Assembly: GCA_949126835.1 (NCBI GenBank)
Contig: OX421507.1
Coordinates: 30,007,366 to 30,071,365, forward strand
Origin: Anisus vortex
Taxonomy: Eukaryota; Mollusca; Gastropoda; Planorbidae
DNA: 64,000 nt
Direction of reading: 5' to 3'
Below the pieces are notes generated by a model, which saw nothing but the letters and a program-made list of their open reading frames with translations, searched no databases and was not told where the DNA came from. The translations under genes and the position numbers were made by a program. Positions 35,474-46,514 of this stretch are shown piece after piece (the first letter of the stretch is position 1; each line of letters opens with the position of its first letter).

Positions 35474-36970
35474 CTCAATTGATTTTAACAATGTTGACAT
35501 CGCTATGCAAATTTACCTCATCACAGCCTAGGTCAAAAAATATTGCTACGCGATTAAATAGTTATCGTAACTAAATAAGCATTCTTTAACAACCATTATC
35601 TTCTCAAAGTCAAATTCATTTATGTTATTTTAAGGAAATTAAACATAGTCTGTTCCAGAATTAAAATAGTTTATAGACAATTTCATTAAAAATATTTCAA
35701 TCTTTCATTTTACCATGACCTTTCGACGTCATTATTTTCTTTTTAAAAGAGTTCACAGCAGTTTTAAATTGAAACATTCAGACAATCATGGATTTACTTA
35801 AACAAATTTGGTTAATTTACTTAATTAACTATCAATTAAAACAAGTTATATTATCTTCATACAATCTTAGTACTACACAGTAAGTACTTATTTTCTTTAG
35901 ATTACATTAAATACAATATTATTGAAGTAGAAAAGTTAAGCATAGGCTACTATTAATTTTTTTTTCATAGCGAAATCAATGTAACAATTTATGTACAAAA
36001 CAACTGCTGGTTTTGACTGGTGTGGTAAAACATTCCATTTCCAATCTTTTCAGTCAGTAAGGTTGGAATACATTGCTCTTTTCCATTCCATAAAAGGTTT
36101 TATTCATTGGTTCTCCTGTTACTTTCACCGTGTTCAGGTCTACCCAATCTTTTGCTTGTCAATACAATTCATTCAATCTATTTTAACTAATACAGAAAAA
36201 ATATAGATTAGTTTTACAATCTTGACATGAAATCCTTAATTAATAATACATTTGTTGAACATTAGTGTGTCAACATTATAAATTTTCAACCATGAAATTC
36301 TCAATCATTCTGGTTTGCAGTGTCAAATCAGTGGCACATATCCTAAATTTATACAAAACAAGGATAAGTTTTATTTTACATTAGTTTCTACTTTTGATCT
36401 GCTTTTCATGTAACAGTATCCTAAAAGTGAAAAATCATATATAATACATTTCTTGGAATTCTTGTTAGTCATAGTTCTGCCTTGCTGCAACTATTTTTAC
36501 CCTTCATTATCATACATTCAATGATAATATCATAAATGAATAAATTCACATAGAAGAAATTAGCATCTTGACTCAGTGCAATTATTTCAACAACAGTACA
36601 TGATAAATAAATCCATAGTACAATCATAAAACATTTCTCAATACTTTAGTGATAGAAAAATTCTCTTTTCTCAAAACCATTTACATCTTTTTCAATCAAA
36701 TTATCCTCTCTGCCAAATGTTTCAATTATCATTTCCAGAGATTCTCAAACATATCTTATAATCAGTCCACATTTATAATGTCCTCTGATTTAGAAACTAA
36801 TTCTGCGGATAAAACTGATCTTTTTCTCTTATAGCAATTATTTTAATGCTCAAACTAACAAGTTTGTTTAGAAATATCACACTATAATGATATTTACTCT
36901 AACAATACTTTTACTCAGTCCTTTTTCTTCACAAGTAAGGGATTTAGTTTTAAAATAGTAAGTTTGGTAA
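34823..36970 (-). other. Non-coding 3' internal region of copy 2
   Basis: It matches 6698-8901 of copy 1 in reverse, but with many more differences than the LTRs show. A (TC)n tract at 35443-35470 replaces part of it. There is no env or polymerase motif. Confidence 0.7.
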
Positions 36971-39733
36971 CTAACTATCAGTGAATTTGACATTCAATTC
37001 ATCCTGTACTCCAGGCATAAATTTTACAAATAAGAGTAACAATGTTAACAACATCAAGCTTATTCCAATTGTTTTCAGAAGGTAAGGCTTCATCATTTTC
37101 AAATGATATAATATTTTTGCCTTTCTTTCATCACACAACAATGGCATCTGCATGTGAGCAGTGTACAATTTTTTTCTAACAAACACAGTTATGTCAGACA
37201 AAAAATATATGTACTTATCTAGGTACTTGATCAGCCCAAGGAGGTCCAATTCGGTCTGCCATTCCTCTTGAAGTAGTTTGAGTGGTCCTCGGACAGTGGG
37301 TCCAAAGATTGGTCCATAGGCTCCTCGACTTTCCGGATGGGATTCAGTTGACATCTCCTGCTCCAGGCATAAGTTCTTTGGGACTGGATTGAAGAGTTCC
37401 GGGGCGAAGTTGGTCCTTCGATCTGTCGGTATGGATTGTGGTAACCCATAGCTTTTGGTAGTTTCGGTCCAGCTCTCCGCACTCGTTTCTTCAGTGATGC
37501 TCCTCAAATCTTCATCTGTACCGGCAACTGCAGGTTTGCATTGTTGTTTGAGCATGCTGTGGTCTATCTGTTCATAGACATCAGTAGTAGGAGTTTCTTC
37601 CTCGTCGACAGCTTTCTCAGGTAGCTGTAGCAACTCTGGGTCTACTTTCTGCTCAGCAATCATTTCATTTTGTGATGCCTTCTTTGATTGATCATTTCCT
37701 TTCGGACAATCTTCAATCATGGAGAAAATAGTAGTATCACGTTCCACTTCTTCTTCCTCTTTCTTCTCTCGTGGGAGAATTTCTTCTTTCTTTTCCTTTT
37801 CTTGTGAGAGAATTTCTTCTTTCTTTTTCTGTGGTGTCATACCATTTATGACATCACCTACAGGATAAAGTTCTTTTTCTTTTCCTGTCTCCACCATAGG
37901 ACTAGGGTCTGGATTTTCCTTTACAATCAGTTCAGGTCTCACCCTCCCTTTCGCCAAATCATTTGCTAGTATAACAGATATGCCCTCAACAGGAAGTTTT
38001 GATATTACTCCAACTGTCACATATCCTGTCACCAAGTCAGATGCGAGGTATATCCTATGTAGAGGTATTTCTTCTTTCCATTCAAAACCTCTCAATAGGA
38101 CAGTCTGTCCTGTCAATGTATTATCATTCAATGGTAATACATCTTTAAGCAGCAGTGTTAATGATGCTCCTGTGTCTCGTAATATTCTTACGGACTTCAG
38201 TGGTCCTTCCTTTTGTAAGGCCACACAACCTTCACTAATGAACGGTTGAAAACTGCACAGGGTCTCTGTGTCAATTTTATTTTTCCCTTGACCATGACTT
38301 TCGGGTGTTGTTTCATCTTTCGATGACTTCAGACTCTTGTTCGAGTCAAAAATACTTTGGTCTACTTTTTCGTCTCTGTGGACTTGGACAATTAATCCAA
38401 TAGTAGCCATTCTGTATTTATAATCAGGATATTTATCCTCATTATCTTCAGTTGTAGATTTCTCTACCTTCTGACTTTTGCTCTCAGGCAAATCCACCCT
38501 CAGTGTTTCTGGTTTAGAATAATCTTTCTTCGAATTCAGTTCGTTTGTATTTTCGCTTTCTTGTACATTCTGTATTGGTTTATGGCTTGCACACATGACC
38601 ACTTTGTTAGGTCTTTTGTCGCTTCGTATACTCCAACAGTCTTCGATGCTATGTCCTGTTCTTTTACAAAAAGTACATTGGACGTTTTTGTTGACAGGTC
38701 TTTTATTAACATCATTTTGTTTCACAAAATGCTCTTTTTCACGATGTTTTTGTGGTGTGTTTTCTGCTTGCCGTTGTGACCGATTAAAATTCTTTCCATC
38801 AGCTGTCCTATGACACAGTGCATACTGTTCAGCTAAATCAGCAGCCTTATGTGGGTCAGTGATATCACGCTCGGATAAATACATTCTTATATCCGGCCTC
38901 ACTTTGTTAATAAAATCCTCTAACAGAATGATATCTTTCATTTCTTTTAATGTGGAGATATTTCTGGATTTTATCCACTGATCCATTAACTTTTCTTCTG
39001 CTCTAAGGAAGTCTAAGTGTGTTTGGTAAGGGGACATTGTGTACTGACGGAACCTTTTCCGATAACTTTCCGGTATTTGGTTATAGGCTTTAAGTACAGT
39101 GTCTTTAATGATTTCATAATCATTTAAATTCTCCTCTTTTAACAATAGAACACAATCTCTTGCCCTTCCCTGAGTAAAAGCTGTTCTTACTAATATTCCC
39201 CATTTATCTTCTGGGAACTTAAAATCTCTGCAAGAAATTTCAAAGGTCTGGAAGAAATTAGCTATTTCACTTTCTTTATCAATGTAGGTAGGGACTAGCT
39301 TTTTCCATCTGGCCATCTCTACATCATTATGAGATTCTTTTTTAGTAGCTCCTATCTTCGCTAGTTCTATTCTTTCCTGACTTTCTCTTTGACTTTGCTT
39401 ATCTCTTTCCTGACTTTCTATTTCTCTTTGACTTTTCTTATCTCTTTCCTGACTTTCTAGACGTCTTTGTTCCATCTCCATTTCCATCCGTTTCATTTCT
39501 AGTTGAAATCGGAACTGTTCAGACATCTGACCTTCAACTTGATATCCCTCCGCTCTTGATTCTACTTTCAACTTTCCACTCGCAATCAACACATCTTTTA
39601 TCTGCTGTGTCAACACAGTCCTCGATGGTGTAGTTTCAGTAACTTCTATCTTTAAGATCTCAGCGATCTCTTTTAACTTCTTTATTGATAAAGTTTTCAG
39701 AACTTCTTCTTCTGGATTTTCAATAAATTCCAT
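36971..39733 (-). CDS. Retrotransposon Gag-protease polyprotein with integrase remnant and C-terminal membrane segment, no RT
   Basis: 920 codons, uninterrupted. Residues 10-55 resemble a SAP motif (LSIKKLKEIAEILKIEV). Residues 75-130 are a charged coiled coil with an imperfect SQERDKQSQRE repeat. Residues 140-310 fit the SCAN-like Gag core of Gypsy/Mag-type elements (FFQTFEISCRDFKFPEDKW; LAEQYAL). Residues 353-366 form a CCHC knuckle (CTFCKRTGHSIEDC, CX2CX4HX4C). Residues 515-600 are a retroviral-type aspartic protease with D520-T-G-A-S and ISVILANDLA. A Lys/Glu-rich linker (635-665) leads to an integrase core relic (GLPQSIPTDRRTNF at 763-776, then HPESRGAY where the catalytic Glu is replaced) and a tail resembling the HVNMLKPY end of Gypsy Pol (about 877-884). 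Residues 887-905 are strongly hydrophobic, a likely membrane segment. RT and RNase H are absent. Confidence 0.9.
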   Translation of the reverse strand: MEFIENPEEEVLKTLSIKKLKEIAEILKIEVTETTPSRTVLTQQIKDVLIASGKLKVESRAEGYQVEGQMSEQFRFQLEMKRMEMEMEQRRLESQERDKKSQREIESQERDKQSQRESQERIELAKIGATKKESHNDVEMARWKKLVPTYIDKESEIANFFQTFEISCRDFKFPEDKWGILVRTAFTQGRARDCVLLLKEENLNDYEIIKDTVLKAYNQIPESYRKRFRQYTMSPYQTHLDFLRAEEKLMDQWIKSRNISTLKEMKDIILLEDFINKVRPDIRMYLSERDITDPHKAADLAEQYALCHRTADGKNFNRSQRQAENTPQKHREKEHFVKQNDVNKRPVNKNVQCTFCKRTGHSIEDCWSIRSDKRPNKVVMCASHKPIQNVQESENTNELNSKKDYSKPETLRVDLPESKSQKVEKSTTEDNEDKYPDYKYRMATIGLIVQVHRDEKVDQSIFDSNKSLKSSKDETTPESHGQGKNKIDTETLCSFQPFISEGCVALQKEGPLKSVRILRDTGASLTLLLKDVLPLNDNTLTGQTVLLRGFEWKEEIPLHRIYLASDLVTGYVTVGVISKLPVEGISVILANDLAKGRVRPELIVKENPDPSPMVETGKEKELYPVGDVINGMTPQKKKEEILSQEKEKKEEILPREKKEEEEVERDTTIFSMIEDCPKGNDQSKKASQNEMIAEQKVDPELLQLPEKAVDEEETPTTDVYEQIDHSMLKQQCKPAVAGTDEDLRSITEETSAESWTETTKSYGLPQSIPTDRRTNFAPELFNPVPKNLCLEQEMSTESHPESRGAYGPIFGPTVRGPLKLLQEEWQTELDLLGLIKYLDKYIYFLSDITVFVRKKLYTAHMQMPLLCDERKAKILYHLKMMKPYLLKTIGISLMLLTLLLLFVKFMPGVQDELNVKFTDS

Positions 39734-39906
39734 TCTTTAGTTAAGAGATTTATAAAGTGGTAAATTTCCAACTTACGTTTTTCCAATCGGAAGAATAATT
39801 TCAGCGTTCTTAGGCTTGCTCAGTAGGTCACTGCTCCAACACACAACACAACACAACTTGAATATATGCTTCACTATACAACTATATCGGACGCAGCCCG
39901 CAAATC
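39734..39906 (-). other. 5' leader of copy 2 (primer-binding region)
   Basis: The sense strand directly after the 5' LTR is GATTTGCGGGCTGCGTCC. It does not start with the TGG expected of a tRNA 3'-end primer site, so the primer is unknown. A CGTAAGT donor-like site occurs near 39775. Confidence 0.5.
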
Positions 39907-40533
39907 TGTTATGGACCTCTATATGATTTGACTATTATTACGACTCGTTAAATCGGATTCAATGAATATAGTTGTATCTTTATTAGAAGTCTCTAGATTC
40001 TGCTAATCTGTAGCCCAAGCTAGGGGTTCCTTGACTGACAGGTCTATGCAGTAATGTAGTTATATTCGTGATAATTATCTTCAACACCTTTCTCAACAAC
40101 GATAGATCAAACAACTCCAGTTGTTGAATAAACAATTTTATTTAAATTGTAGACTCAATATAAACGATCAATAAACTTCATCAACTGGTGGCAACATAAG
40201 TATCAATAAAATGGCATTATATGTACATGTATGAATATAGCGACTTCACTCTACAAACGTTTAAACTGAACTAACTTTAAGGAGGTCGGGACTTTACAAA
40301 GAAAACGATCATCGAAGATTCTACAGGGTCTTAATACGCATTTTAACCTCTTTCTCTATAATTACTACGATCCAGAATTATCCCCCAATTTCCACGGGAT
40401 TTGAACGAATTATTTTATTTAAACTGCCCTCAGGGCATAAAGGTCAAACCTTGGTCGCTTTGGACTCTGATACGCACTTGTTAAGAGGTCAATGCCTTAC
40501 TACGTCATTCATTTATGACCGAGATTCGTAACA
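39907..40533 (-). repeat. 5' LTR of copy 2
   Basis: 627 bp, TG...CA, matching the 3' LTR. It should contain the promoter, but no convincing TATA box was identified. Confidence 0.93.
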
Positions 40534-40849
40534 ATAGAAATTATAAATTATAGAAATATAAGCAGTGGGCTATAAAAAATATGGCTGTATATTTGTTCAG
40601 GTAGTGACCCTAGTAGCTTATGGGCATACTTTTAGTAATTTACAATTTATTGTAAAAGAAAATTACCCATTTTTGTAAATTTCACTGTTATAATTATGTT
40701 CAGTGTATAAAAATGTTTCAGTCACATGACTATTATAAATATTTGTTGCCAAATGATATTTTAGTAAATCAAATTCTATATTATATATATAGTTGCCAGG
40801 CATATTTGACCTATGTAATTTTCACTTACACACATTTTTAAAGAATACA

Positions 40850-41260
40850 CCAGTGGGCCAACGCATAGGAGACAGCCCCTGTTGGCGTTCGAGGATCATT
40901 GCACTGCCAAGATGTTCCAAAACTCGGTAGGGAAGAGCTCAGCAGCCTTTTTCAACTTCCTCGTGGTGTTTGGTCATCCAGTCTTAAAGCCAGAACATTT
41001 ATGCTACCAGGTGACAATGCCGGTATATGAGCGAGCAACCACATTAAAGATACAAGGGGAATTCCGCAGGTGGGGAGAGAAGTGTAGGCCTACTGCATCT
41101 ACTGCAGAGACTGTACCCTATGTTATTTTACACGCCCTATCGGCTAGCTGCTTGGACAGAATCTTGGCATTCCTCCTTACCTTGATCCCCTTCTAAACTT
41201 TGTTACGCCCAGGACGTAAGAGCCACTTATAAATCGGTGGTGTTAGAAGCCATTTTGTAT
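40850..41260 (+). repeat. Dispersed repeat, family C copy 1
   Basis: CAGTGGGCCAACGCATAGGA, GACAGCCCCTGTTGGC, GAGGATCATTGCACTGCC and a 3' part CAGGACGTAAGAGCCACTTA recur with changes at 61055-61360. The short ORF 40882-41196 lies inside and is not supported as a gene. Confidence 0.7.
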
Positions 41261-41261
41261 C

Positions 41262-41880
41262 ATGTATGAACTATATGATTGTTTTGTTAGAGGAAGTGCC
41301 ATAAAGGGTTGGGTGTAGACATTATGTATGGCAAATACTTGTCATAATTATTGCAGTCACTCAACATAAAATGTCAGATTATAAAAAAATACATAGACCA
41401 CACAACATTTAAAAATCATTGGGTTTTTTTTTTTAAGTTCTCCTTACACAAATTAAAACCTGTACAAAATGGCAACAAATGACTTAGATGTACATTTACA
41501 AAATATACAAAGCCTAGTCAGCTTTTCACAATAATAAGCTTTAAAAGCAGTAGCCTACATCTAAGGAAACTTAATCTGTGACTATAGTGCACACTTAACT
41601 ATACATCTATTTCTAGTTAAATACAATTAGTTGAACACATATAATTACCCTCATTATTAAAAAATGGAAAAAAAACCACAAATAACAACAAAAAAAAACA
41701 ACAGAAGGCTATTGCACAGATCTAAATAAAAACCTTCTCTTTTTGCAAAAAAATTCACATGGCTTTAAGCAGTTAATATAAAACGACATTTAAAAATGAT
41801 AAAAAAAAAAAATATTACTCTTACCTAATATAAATGTGAATTGTCCTACTGTTTTCAAATATTTTAATGCTTAGACCCCA
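41262..41880. other. Unassigned AT-rich spacer
   Basis: No feature recognised beyond A-runs. Confidence 0.4.
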
Positions 41881-41881
41881 A

Positions 41882-42842
41882 ACTAAACAAAGTGAATAGA
41901 CAAGACAATAGGAACTAAACAAAGTGAATAGACAAGACAATAGGAACTAAACAAAGTGAATAGACAAGACAATAGGAACTAAACAAAGTGAATAGACAAG
42001 ACAATAGGAACTAAACAAAGTGAATAGACAAGACAATAGGAACTAAACAAAGTGAATAGACAAGACAATAGGAACTAAACAAAGTGAATAGACAAGACAA
42101 TAGGAACTAAACAAAGTGAATAGACAAGACAATAGGAACTAAACAAAGTGAATAGACAAGACAATAGGAACTAAACAAAGTGAATAGACAAGACAATAGG
42201 AACTAAACAAAGTGAATAGACAAGACAATAGGAACTAAACAAAGTGAATAGACAAGACAATAGGAACTAAACAAAGTGAATAGACAAGACAATAGGAACT
42301 AAACAAAGGGAATAGACAAGACAATAGGAACTAAACAAAGTGAATAGACAAGACAATAGGAACTAAACAAAGTGAATAGACAAGACAATAGGAACTAAAC
42401 AAAGTGAATAGACAAGACAATAGGAACTAAACAAAGTGAATAGACAAGACAATAGGAACTAAACAAAGTGAATAGACAAGACAATAGGAACTAAACAAAG
42501 TGAATAGACAAGACAATAGGAACTAAACAAAGTGAATAGACAAGACAATAGGAACTAAACAAAGTGAATAGACAAGACAATAGGAACTAAACAAAGTGAA
42601 TAGACAAGACAATAGGAACTAAACAAAGTGAATAGACAAGACAATAGGAACTAAACAAAGGGAATAGACAAGACAATAGGAACTAAACAAAGTGAATAGA
42701 CAAGACAATAGGAACTAAACAAAGTGAATAGACAAGACAATAGGAACTAAACAAAGTGAATAGACAAGACAATAGGAACTAAACAAAGTGAATAGACAAG
42801 ACAATAGGAACTAAACAAAGTGAATAGACAAGACAATAGGAA
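41882..42842. repeat. 32-bp minisatellite, about 30 near-perfect copies
   Basis: The unit is AGGAACTAAACAAAGTGAAT plus AGACAAGACAAT. Only two copies (about 42305 and 42657) differ, both AAAGGGAATAG, and they are 352 bp (11 units) apart, suggesting block duplication. Confidence 0.98.
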
Positions 42843-43234
42843 TATTTTCTTTCTGAACTGTTCCATGACAGCTGAGCAATTTAACCCCCAGAATCAATCT
42901 ATAGATTAACATTAATCTCCTTTAAACGTAATAGTTTTTCTATAAACAATGTTTGTTAATACATAGTAATATTGTTTCTAAACTATCCCTTGAAAAAAAA
43001 ACGTATTAATAGTAAATAATCTAATTGTTAATATACTTGATAGTGAACATAGTTTTAAATTCAGTAATAATAAAGATATTTCTTACAGTTGACCTAGTAA
43101 AAGAAATGTTTTAAAGTTAAATTTTACTACCTATATATTATTTTGAAAAGACACAACTTAGAAATAAAGCACATTAATTAAAACAGAAAAACAAAAGTTA
43201 TTTCATATTCAAGGATATGATGAATTCATATCAA

Positions 43235-43350
43235 ATCACTATCTTCCAAGTGTCATTTGGGCATGGAATAGGTTGCCCGAATCATCATCTGAAACTCATA
43301 CCCACAGATAAGCAAAGGACGCAATAATCTTCTGTATAAGAAGAAGAGTC
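43235..43350 (+). pseudogene. LINE RT C-terminal tail fragment
   Basis: CTATCTTCCAAGTGTCATTT then GGGCATGGAATAGGTTGCC encodes a YLPSVIWAWNRLPE-like piece, the CR1/L2 C-terminal signature. It is followed by the tail GGACGCAATAATCTTCTGTA and AAGAAGAAG. Confidence 0.6.
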
Positions 43351-43639
43351 TGAGATAAGATCAAACAAAAAGTTGAACTAAGACTTTTGACGCAAAACAT
43401 TGTAATGTTTATTTTTTATATGATTATTTTGATACAAAAATAGAGGATTTCCTTTTGGAGGATAATGTCAGACATTGACAATGTTTAAGTAAAATTATAT
43501 CACATTTTACATGATGACATCACAGCTAAAGGATTTTTACTAGAAACAGTTCATTGAGTAAGAATTAACACTAAAGGGTCATCCTTTAATTATGTCAACA
43601 AAATAAGAAGGGGGTTATAAAGTTTGACAATTGTTGACA

Positions 43640-44360
43640 TGGAGCCTATATACAGCCTACATAGAGCCTATATACAGCCTACACGGAGCCTATACACAGC
43701 CTACATAGAGCCTATAGGCTACACAGCCTACATGGAGCCTATATACAGCCTACACGGAGCCTATACTCAGCCTACACGGAGCCTATACTCAGCCTACACG
43801 GAGCCTATATACAGCCTACACGGAGCCTATACACAGCCTACATGGAGCCTATATACAGCCTACACGGAGCCTATACTCAGCCTACACGGAGCCTATATAC
43901 AGCCTACACGGAGCCTATATACAGCCTACATAGAGCCTATATACAGCCTACACGGAGCCTATACACAGCCTACATAGAGCCTATAGGCTACACAGCCTAC
44001 ATGGAGCCTATATACAGCCTACACGGAGCCTATACTCAGCCTACATGGAGCCTATATACAGCCTACATAGAGCCTATATACAGCCTACACGGAGCCTATA
44101 CACAGCCTACATAGAGCCTATAGGCTACACAGCCTACATGGAGCCTATATACAGCCTACACGGAGCCTATACTCAGCCTACACGGAGCCTATACTCAGCC
44201 TACACGGAGCCTATATACAGCCTACACGGAGCCTATATACAGCCTACACGGAGCCTATACACAGCCTACATGGAGCCTATATACAGCCTACACGGAGCCT
44301 ATACTCAGCCTACACGGAGCCTATACTCAGCCTACATGGAGCCTATACACAGCCTACAGT
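43640..44360. repeat. 21-bp minisatellite, about 34 copies with higher-order blocks
   Basis: Units are (A)GAGCCTATATACAGCCTAC with CACGG or CATGG variants. An irregular GAGCCTATAGGCTACACAGC unit marks a larger block that recurs at about 43707, 43977 and 44115. The plus-strand ORFs (MEPIYSLHGAYTQPT repeats) follow from the period. Confidence 0.95.
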
Positions 44361-44427
44361 TTTAATCCTAGTTTATACTGGATCACATACCCTCTCTAAT
44401 CCGCTATTAACCAAATAAAAGCAGGGT

Positions 44428-44665
44428 GTGGTTCAAGCGAAGGTGGGGTCAAGGGAAGGTGGGGTCAAGGGAAGGTGGGGTCAAGGGAAGGTGGGGTCAA
44501 GGGAAGGTGGGGTCAAGGGAAGGTGTGGTTCAAGGGAAGGTGGGGTCAAGGGAAGGTGGGGTCAAGGGAAGGTGGGGTCAAGGGAAGGTGGGGTCAAGGG
44601 AAGGTGGGGTCAAGGGAAGGTGGGGTCAAGGGAAGGTGGGGTCAAGGGAAGGTGGGGTCAAGGGC
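44428..44665. repeat. 17-bp G-rich minisatellite, about 14 copies
   Basis: The unit is GTCAAGGGAAGGTGGGG. GGGG and GGG runs recur every 17 bp on the plus strand. All three frames are open because 17 is not a multiple of three and no stop occurs. Confidence 0.95.
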
Positions 44666-45310
44666 ACATATAGTGCAAGTGAGAGGGGAAATAGAAGGTT
44701 TATTGTGATGTATAAACTAATATACTTTGACCAACTATAAAAAGGATGAAAAGTTAAAATTAGGTGATTAAATAGATGTATTTCATAATTCAAAAGTTTA
44801 AATTTCTCATAGTCAGAAAGAAAAGTTTTATTTGCTAAAATGTATAGATCTAATTTTCAGTTTAACAAATTAAGAAAATCTTTTTGAAAATTATTTATTT
44901 TAAACATCTATTTTAAGCCTTTAAAATATTTAATTACTTAATATGGGGGGGATGGGTTAAAAATTGTTTGACATAATTTTATTAAAAGGTCTCTGAACGT
45001 TTGACAAATGTTGCCATGGGAGAGAGGGAAAAAATTGCCCAAATTGTTGACGTAATTAATGGACATCCTCTAAAAACTAATGCATGGTCTCTATTTCTAC
45101 AATAAAACAATACAATGTAAATGATTTCATTAAACACAATTAGTAATATTATCTTTTTAACAAAAATGAAAACCCACACAATAGTGTTTGTTTGTGGAAG
45201 AAATGAAAAAATTCAATCTATTTATGGAATAGATTTATCTATTTATTACTACAACATAAAAAAAAAAGTTAAACAAATTTACTCAGATTTCAGTACAAAA
45301 ATTAAATGTA

Positions 45311-45421
45311 AATGAATATACAGTTATACTGGTATACAGTTATTCTGGTATACAGTTATACTGGTATACAGTTATACTGGTATACAGTTATACTGGTATA
45401 CAGTTATACTGGTATACAGTT
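45311..45421. repeat. 16-bp minisatellite, 7 copies
   Basis: The unit is TATACAGTTATACTGG; one copy has TTATTC. Confidence 0.95.
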
Positions 45422-45962
45422 TGAAATATTGAATTGATGATGATAATAAAAACTTTTCTGTTAAGGTCACAGTATAAAATGACTATGAAGTATAAAATAA
45501 ATATGAATCAAGACTAATACAGCAATAACACTCATTGGAGCAATCATCTAAGGCGCTTGTTATATAAATGAACACTGTTTTGGCATTGAACTATTTGTAT
45601 TGTGACATGTGAATTCATGGTTAGTTGCTAGTATTGCAGATCACACACTGGACTGTTATAAATTTTTGTCACAATACTAATGACTAACAGAATAATACTA
45701 ATAAACAACAACATTAACAAATATTGTTTAAAATGGTTTGTTTATAAACTTAAAAAAAGCTAAGGATTAAATTTTATTTTTTTTGAGGAAACAATCAAAG
45801 AAAAAAACTAATTGTGATGCAGCCTCATGGAAGTGAAAAAGACAAAATTAGATATTTAAAGTTTGGTGTTTTATGAAAGCTAATTCCACTGTAATGTATA
45901 AGATAAGATAAGATAAATGATTGCCATGATATTTTGAAAATGCACTGAGAATTTAAAATTAT
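45422..45962. other. Unassigned spacer downstream of the Rap1GAP gene
   Basis: No coding region or repeat is recognised. Confidence 0.4.
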
Positions 45963-46370
45963 TTTATTTCAAGATTTTATTAAACAATTTCACAATTTTA
46001 CATTTAGATCTAAAAGTTTAATTCACCATACAGAATCAAACCAAATCTAAAAAACAACAAAGGACCCTTTTTCTTTCCCTTTATACCAATCCATTAGATA
46101 GCATTACAAATATGTTTTTTAAAAGAACATTTAAAAAACACAAAAGAAAACAATTAGTTTTCTTACAAATTAACATATGGAACCATTACAATATTTATCA
46201 AACAAAAACCACAAAGAAATAATTTGACACAGTTTTTATCAACATTTGTATTTACATTAAAACATAAATTTATGTATATGTATAAATATATAGGCCGTCA
46301 ATTTAATTTTTCTCAGGAAAATATTTCTTAAAAAAAAAACACAATAATTTAGTCCATTAAGTAAGCCATG
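45963..46370 (-). other. Probable 3' UTR of the Rap1GAP gene with polyadenylation signals
   Basis: Downstream of the stop codon on the minus strand, two AATAAA hexamers occur at 45976-45981 and 45963-45968. No other signal of that form was noticed nearer to the stop. The exact cleavage site cannot be read from sequence. Confidence 0.5.
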
Positions 46371-46514
46371 CTATGCTGATGATGAGTCCTCCATGACTAT
46401 TTGTGTAGGCACTGCACCTTCTTTGTAACATGCCAACTCTTGTAAAGCACTCTGTAATTCAGTAGTCAGAAGCATTTCCTGTTCTTTGAGTGCCTTTATC
46501 TCTTTTTGTTGAGC
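46371..46514 (-). CDS. RAP1GAP: Rap1GAP terminal exon m
   Basis: 144 nt, 47 codons plus [23 protein letters not shown] through [10 protein letters not shown] and VMEDSSSA. It continues the coiled coil and ends in a short acidic/Ser tail. Acceptor TTTTATTAG. Confidence 0.9.
   Translation of the reverse strand, partial: AQQKEIKALKEQEMLLTTELQSALQELACYKEGAVPTQIVMEDSSSA

Larger units (their letters stand above)
34181..40533 (-). mobile_element. Complete non-autonomous Gypsy-type LTR retrotransposon (copy 2), 6,353 bp
   Basis: Two 627-bp LTRs that look identical by reading flank one long ORF, with ATAG on both sides (34177-34180 and 40534-40537) as the target duplication. In sense (minus) orientation the order is 5' LTR 39907-40533, a 173-bp leader, an ORF of 920 codons, a 2.15-kb non-coding region, a polypurine tract and the 3' LTR 34181-34807. 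The ORF has Gag and protease but no reverse transcriptase or RNase H, so the element depends on a partner. Identical LTRs and an open frame indicate a recent insertion. Confidence 0.93.
43576..45070. mobile_element. Putative TIR DNA element carrying two minisatellites
   Basis: The left end GGGTCATCCTTTAATTATGTC and the reverse complement of the right end GAGGATGTCCATTAATTACG match imperfectly over about 25 bp, including (T)TAATTA(T/C)GTCAAC. TAAA flanks both ends and may be a duplication. Subterminal GGGGG...TTTGACA motifs occur near both ends. The interior is mostly tandem repeat with no transposase. Confidence 0.5.

Noticed and set aside
40882..41196. 104-codon plus-strand ORF
   Set aside because: It lies wholly inside a dispersed repeat that recurs at 61055-61360 without keeping the frame.
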